Below, piece by piece: positions 60,405 through 64,000 of a stretch of 64,000 bases of DNA. The notes beneath the pieces were generated by a model that was given only the letters and a program-made list of their open reading frames with translations, ran no database searches and was not told the DNA's origin. Each line of letters opens with the position of its first letter. Positions within the stretch are counted from its first letter, which is position 1. This stretch comes from Erwinia_E haradaeae_I. Its GTDB lineage: Bacteria; Pseudomonadota; Gammaproteobacteria; Enterobacterales; Enterobacteriaceae. Location of the stretch: the NCBI RefSeq assembly GCF_900698925.1, contig NZ_LR217713.1, forward strand, positions 682,001 through 746,000. Direction: 5' to 3'. The translations under genes were made by a program, and so were the position numbers.

Positions 60405-61763
60405 CTATAAAATACGTCGAAGCAATCTATCAATCTGCATTCGGCGAACTCCAAGAATTAATCTCCGTGCTTTATCTGGATAATCAACAATATTCTCCAA
60501 ATCATTTGCATGATATATGAATTTAGTATTTTGACGAATTATATTTAATTCACGGAAACGTTGATCTGCAAGTTGCTGCAGCGGGTCGTGAATTAATATT
60601 GCATTTTCTAAATCTAGAGACCAAGCACGTGGATTAAAGTTATTCCCAGTAATCATCATCCATGTATCATCTACCCACAAGCCTTTAAGGTGATAACTAT
60701 TATTCCCATCTTTCCAAATACGTACTGTTAGTTGTCCTCTATAAATATAATTTTGTAAACGACTTAAAAATCGGCGTAAATTAATCTCATATAAATAAGG
60801 CAGAATCCCAATAATCTGAAATGGTTGACTTTCAGGAATATAAAAATCATTCGCAGTTTTATCTCCAACAATAATCTCAACTTTCCTGCCATGACGTAAA
60901 ATATAGATGATATTTCGTACTAAAATAGACGGAAGATTAAAATAAGGAGTGCAAATAATAAGATGACTTTTAACAGAAACAATAAGATAATAAATAGTTT
61001 TATTCAATAAACTACGCCTACCTAATCCAAGAAGTGGAGTTACCGATAGCTTATTACTGATCATATGACCAAGATATTGATAATGACACCTTCTTAACTC
61101 ATTACGTAGTTTTCTTGTTGCATTTTTAATCTGCGAACTACGAGGACGATAGTATTGATCTAATCTCTGTGTGGCTGTAGATTTTAATAAATTAACACTT
61201 ATCCAATTAAACATTGTATCAGCTAGTAATCGATTGCCAATAATATGATAACGATCATATCTATACTGATTATTCTGATGTAAATAAATGTTATTAAAGT
61301 TTGCGCCTGTATATAACACAGTATCGTCGATAACTGATCCTTTCAGATGTAAGATTCCCAAAGCTTCTCGGGTGTTAACAGGAATACCATAAATAGGAAT
61401 AGAGATATGAGGATTTTGACTAGCTATCTCATAATACCAATCAGCATTAGTAAAACTAGAAGTACTACCAATACGACAACGCTGAGCGCGATGCCAATCA
61501 ACTACTACACTAACATCTAAATTAGGTTTTTGTTTTTTAACTTTATAAAGTGCAGAAAAAATAGACTGACCACCTTCATCATTCTCTAAATATAAAGCTA
61601 CGATACAAACTCGTCTTGTGGCCTGACAAATCCGTTCTAATAAAGTTTTACGAAAGTCAATCGGAGACAATAATGTAATAAAATCCATTACAGACTGCGA
61701 AATTTTTGGCAGCATTGCAAAATGCTCTTGATACTTATTTCGTTTCAATTTAAACACAATCAC
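60405..61763 (-). CDS. pssA: CDP-diacylglycerol-serine O-phosphatidyltransferase
   Basis: Makes phosphatidylserine, the precursor of phosphatidylethanolamine. The enterobacterial enzyme is a soluble, membrane-associated member of the phospholipase D family. The protein is 452 aa (E. coli 451). Both HKD motifs are intact: His139, Lys141, Asp146 (LHLKGSVIDD) and His358, Lys360, Asp365 (YHLKGLWVDD). The block NKTIYYLIV...CTPYFNLPSILVRNII is conserved. No frame damage. Its product is the substrate of Psd, whose own triad looks altered. Confidence 0.97.
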   Translation of the reverse strand: MIVFKLKRNKYQEHFAMLPKISQSVMDFITLLSPIDFRKTLLERICQATRRVCIVALYLENDEGGQSIFSALYKVKKQKPNLDVSVVVDWHRAQRCRIGSTSSFTNADWYYEIASQNPHISIPIYGIPVNTREALGILHLKGSVIDDTVLYTGANFNNIYLHQNNQYRYDRYHIIGNRLLADTMFNWISVNLLKSTATQRLDQYYRPRSSQIKNATRKLRNELRRCHYQYLGHMISNKLSVTPLLGLGRRSLLNKTIYYLIVSVKSHLIICTPYFNLPSILVRNIIYILRHGRKVEIIVGDKTANDFYIPESQPFQIIGILPYLYEINLRRFLSRLQNYIYRGQLTVRIWKDGNNSYHLKGLWVDDTWMMITGNNFNPRAWSLDLENAILIHDPLQQLADQRFRELNIIRQNTKFIYHANDLENIVDYPDKARRLILGVRRMQIDRLLRRIL

Positions 61764-62957
61764 AAAAAATTTCTTTCCTAGTTAAATAATAATCTTCATG
61801 CAATAATCCATAAATCTAAATACTAAAGTTAGTCCTTCTCCTTAATACACAAAAATTTTTTATCCTTCTTATACAAAATTTTATGATATATCATTGTTAG
61901 AAAAAAAAGATATATTCTGTCTTATAACGATATAACAGTAAAAAAATATAATGACATAACACGCTCTGTACTAATAAAATAATACATATTGGTTTATTAA
62001 TTATTCTATTTTGCTGTTTTACAATAATATCTCAATATTTCAATGTTCGCATTCGATCGACATGACCATGTCATAAGAATTAATTTGTCTACACAATGCA
62101 CTCTTACGTAAAATAATAGTGTTTATCAAAATTTAGCAAATATAACTACATTATACTAACTAATTGCTACTAATACAAGAAACTAAAACCTTAAGAAATG
62201 TCGATCATAAAAACTCGATGATTAATCATTTCTGAACACTCTATTAACTTCTAAAAACAAAACAATCCATGCAATAAATAAATTCATTTAATATCTATAG
62301 AATAATATTAAAAAATACTTCTTATCCTCAAACTTCAATCTCTCTTAGAAATTCATTTTATTAACTATAATAAAAAATCTTAATTAAACTGAATATCTAG
62401 CTCAGTAAGACTAAAAATTTCAAGAATAAAGACATAATGACCTTTAATTATAGAGAGGATTATAAATCCTCACCTATTTTTAATATTTTCAATATCCACA
62501 TCACATATTAATATACAATTAATCTAATTGATCAAAATAAGATAACTAATTGACTTTCCTAATAGATTATTTACTAAAGTAATAAAATAGAGGAAAAAAT
62601 ATAGATAACACAGAAATATCATCATCTCATAACACAAACATATTCTCATGGACTGAATAATCTAATCTCGTAATACTCTGCAATTACTTAACTCAAAAAA
62701 CCAATAAACAATCACACTCAATTTTGATATTTAATTTAATCAGAATCCTAAACATTATCAATTTCATCATACATGTTCATAACGCATACGACAAGACTAA
62801 CCATGATTGTACTCTAACATCAATATGCATATGCAGACATATCAACATCATGGATCTACGAAATATAGAATACTGTCATGGATTCATTTACCTTCAATCG
62901 GTACAATAATCTATATAATTCTTTAATATACATATTATCTTTAAGTTGGAGGCACAT
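61764..62957. other. 1.2-kb spacer pssA-gshA (divergent)
   Basis: No gene. A 61-codon plus-strand frame at 62724-62909 resembles nothing and has no ribosome site. E. coli has patZ upstream of pssA and csrA-tRNA genes upstream of gshA; neither is seen. Confidence 0.5.
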
Positions 62958-64000
62958 TTGATTCCAGATCTGTCACAAGCTTTATCTTGGCTCAATGCTC
63001 ATCCTTATGTATTTCAGGGAATCAATCGAGGAATTGAGCGAGAAACCCTGCGCATTAAACCTGATGGATATCTTGCAACTACTGACCATCCAAAAAACCT
63101 TGGATCTCCTTTAACACATAACTGGATCACTACAGATTTTGCAGAAGCATTATTAGAATTCATTACACCAGTGGATCAAGATATTAATCATTTGCTACAA
63201 TTTCTACGTGATCTTCATCGTTATGTCTCTTCTCAACTAGAGAACGAATTGATGTGGCCAATCAGCATGCCATGCCGAATATGTCCTGGCTCAAATATAA
63301 AACTTGCACAATACGGCTCATCATATCTTGGACAAATGAAAACCCAGTATCGACAAGGACTTAAAAATCGATATGGTGCATTAATACAAATTATTGCAGG
63401 AATACATTATAATTTTTCATTACCTTTATCCTTTTGGCGCCTCTGGAAAAATATTAATACAACAAATAATGAAAAAGAAATAATATCTATTGGTTACTTA
63501 AGTCTAATACGTAACTACTATAGACTAGGATGGGTAATTCCTTATCTTTTTGGGGCTTCACCAGCCGTATCTCCTTCTTTAATTCAAGACACACATCTCA
63601 AATTACCATTTGAATATAACCATCCAGACATGCTTTCACTTCCATATGCAACTTCGCTACGAATGAGTGAGATTGGTTATACTAATCGTAATAACAAAAA
63701 ACTAGCTATCACATTTAACAATCTGAAAGATTACATATTTAGTATTAAAACTGCAACTCAAACGCCTTCAGAAGAGTTTTCGGCAATGGGAATCAAGGAT
63801 CAACAAGGTAATTGGGTACAACTCAATACTAATATACTACAAATTGAAGACGAATTATATATACCGATACGCCCTAAATGTCTTACAAATCTAAATGAAG
63901 TTTCATCTGACGCACTGAAATACCGAGGGATTGAATATGTTGAGGTACGATCATTAGATATTAATCCATTCTCACCAATTGGAATTACAGCTGAACAAAT
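62958..64000 (+). CDS. gshA: Glutamate-cysteine ligase, C-terminus cut by window edge
   Basis: First step of glutathione synthesis: joins glutamate and cysteine with ATP. Start TTG, as in E. coli, with GGAGG five bases upstream. The 347 codons present begin (M)IPDLSQALSWLNAHP, then RGIERETLRIKPDGYLATT, TDFAEALLEFITPV, LHRYVSSQLENELMWPISMPC, IIAGIHYNFSLPLSFW, YLFGASPAVSPS and YVEVRSLDINPFSPIG. The frame is open to the right edge. It is the gammaproteobacterial GshA family. Cysteine could come from CysK of this window; gshB is not in view. Confidence 0.97.
   Translation, partial: MIPDLSQALSWLNAHPYVFQGINRGIERETLRIKPDGYLATTDHPKNLGSPLTHNWITTDFAEALLEFITPVDQDINHLLQFLRDLHRYVSSQLENELMWPISMPCRICPGSNIKLAQYGSSYLGQMKTQYRQGLKNRYGALIQIIAGIHYNFSLPLSFWRLWKNINTTNNEKEIISIGYLSLIRNYYRLGWVIPYLFGASPAVSPSLIQDTHLKLPFEYNHPDMLSLPYATSLRMSEIGYTNRNNKKLAITFNNLKDYIFSIKTATQTPSEEFSAMGIKDQQGNWVQLNTNILQIEDELYIPIRPKCLTNLNEVSSDALKYRGIEYVEVRSLDINPFSPIGITAEQ

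Noticed and set aside
62724..62909. 61-codon frame upstream of gshA
   Set aside because: No ribosome site, no resemblance to CsrA or any small gene known there.

Overview
The window comes from a strongly AT-rich, gene-poor enterobacterial (Gammaproteobacteria, Enterobacterales) chromosome. Almost every protein aligns end to end with its Escherichia coli counterpart, and local gene order is often that of E. coli. By my own addition only about 56% of the 64 kb is genes; the rest is long AT-rich spacer. I see no insertion sequence, prophage, CRISPR array or foreign-looking gene. This is the profile of a host-restricted, vertically inherited insect symbiont still shedding genes, comparable to reduced aphid co-symbionts such as Serratia symbiotica or Erwinia haradaeae. 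That placement is inference; I cannot name the species.

Layout. 1-5.6 kb: udk (cut by the left edge), a divergent pdxY and ptsI on the minus strand. 5.6-18 kb: the intact secE-nusG / rplK-rplA / rplJ-rplL-rpoB-rpoC block, with its L10 leader, attenuator-like hairpin and RNase III-type hairpin, then dapB. 18.9-26.8 kb: amiB-miaA-hfq-hflK-hflC on the minus strand, with the slots of mutL and hflX empty. 28.7-34 kb: epmA (+), then psd-mscM (-). 34.7-38.2 kb: cysK, the thrU-tyrU-glyT-thrT tRNA cluster without tufB, and ubiF. 39.6-50.9 kb: tmk, pth, acpS, sthA, nfuA and rplY, far apart. 51.6-57.1 kb: tRNA-Phe, pgsA-cysT-leuZ, sdhE, folE. 57.7-64 kb: dolP, pssA and gshA (cut by the right edge).

Function. 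The genes cover transcription and translation (RNA polymerase, ribosomal proteins, NusG, tRNAs, Pth, EpmA, MiaA, Hfq), envelope lipids (PssA, Psd, PgsA, AcpS), envelope upkeep (AmiB, DolP, MscM, HflKC, SecE), cofactor and redox metabolism (FolE, UbiF, SdhE, NfuA, GshA, SthA, CysK, PdxY) and lysine/diaminopimelate synthesis (DapB).

Main points. (1) No new system is visible; the interest lies in decay caught in the act. Several spacers hold short, position-matched relics of the gene E. coli has there (pdxJ before acpS, mutL before miaA, rsgA before psd, ychF after pth, ptsH before ptsI, hflX before hflK). (2) Some surviving genes have altered key residues: psd has Asn where the self-cleavage triad has Asp90, and pdxY has lost a glycine of its GxGD motif. 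(3) ubiF has no usable ATG/GTG/TTG for a full-length protein and appears to start at AUC. (4) rplY is bracketed by a perfect 101-bp inverted repeat, with a 29-bp terminator hairpin inside it. (5) The spacers carry many 13-20 bp tandem duplications.
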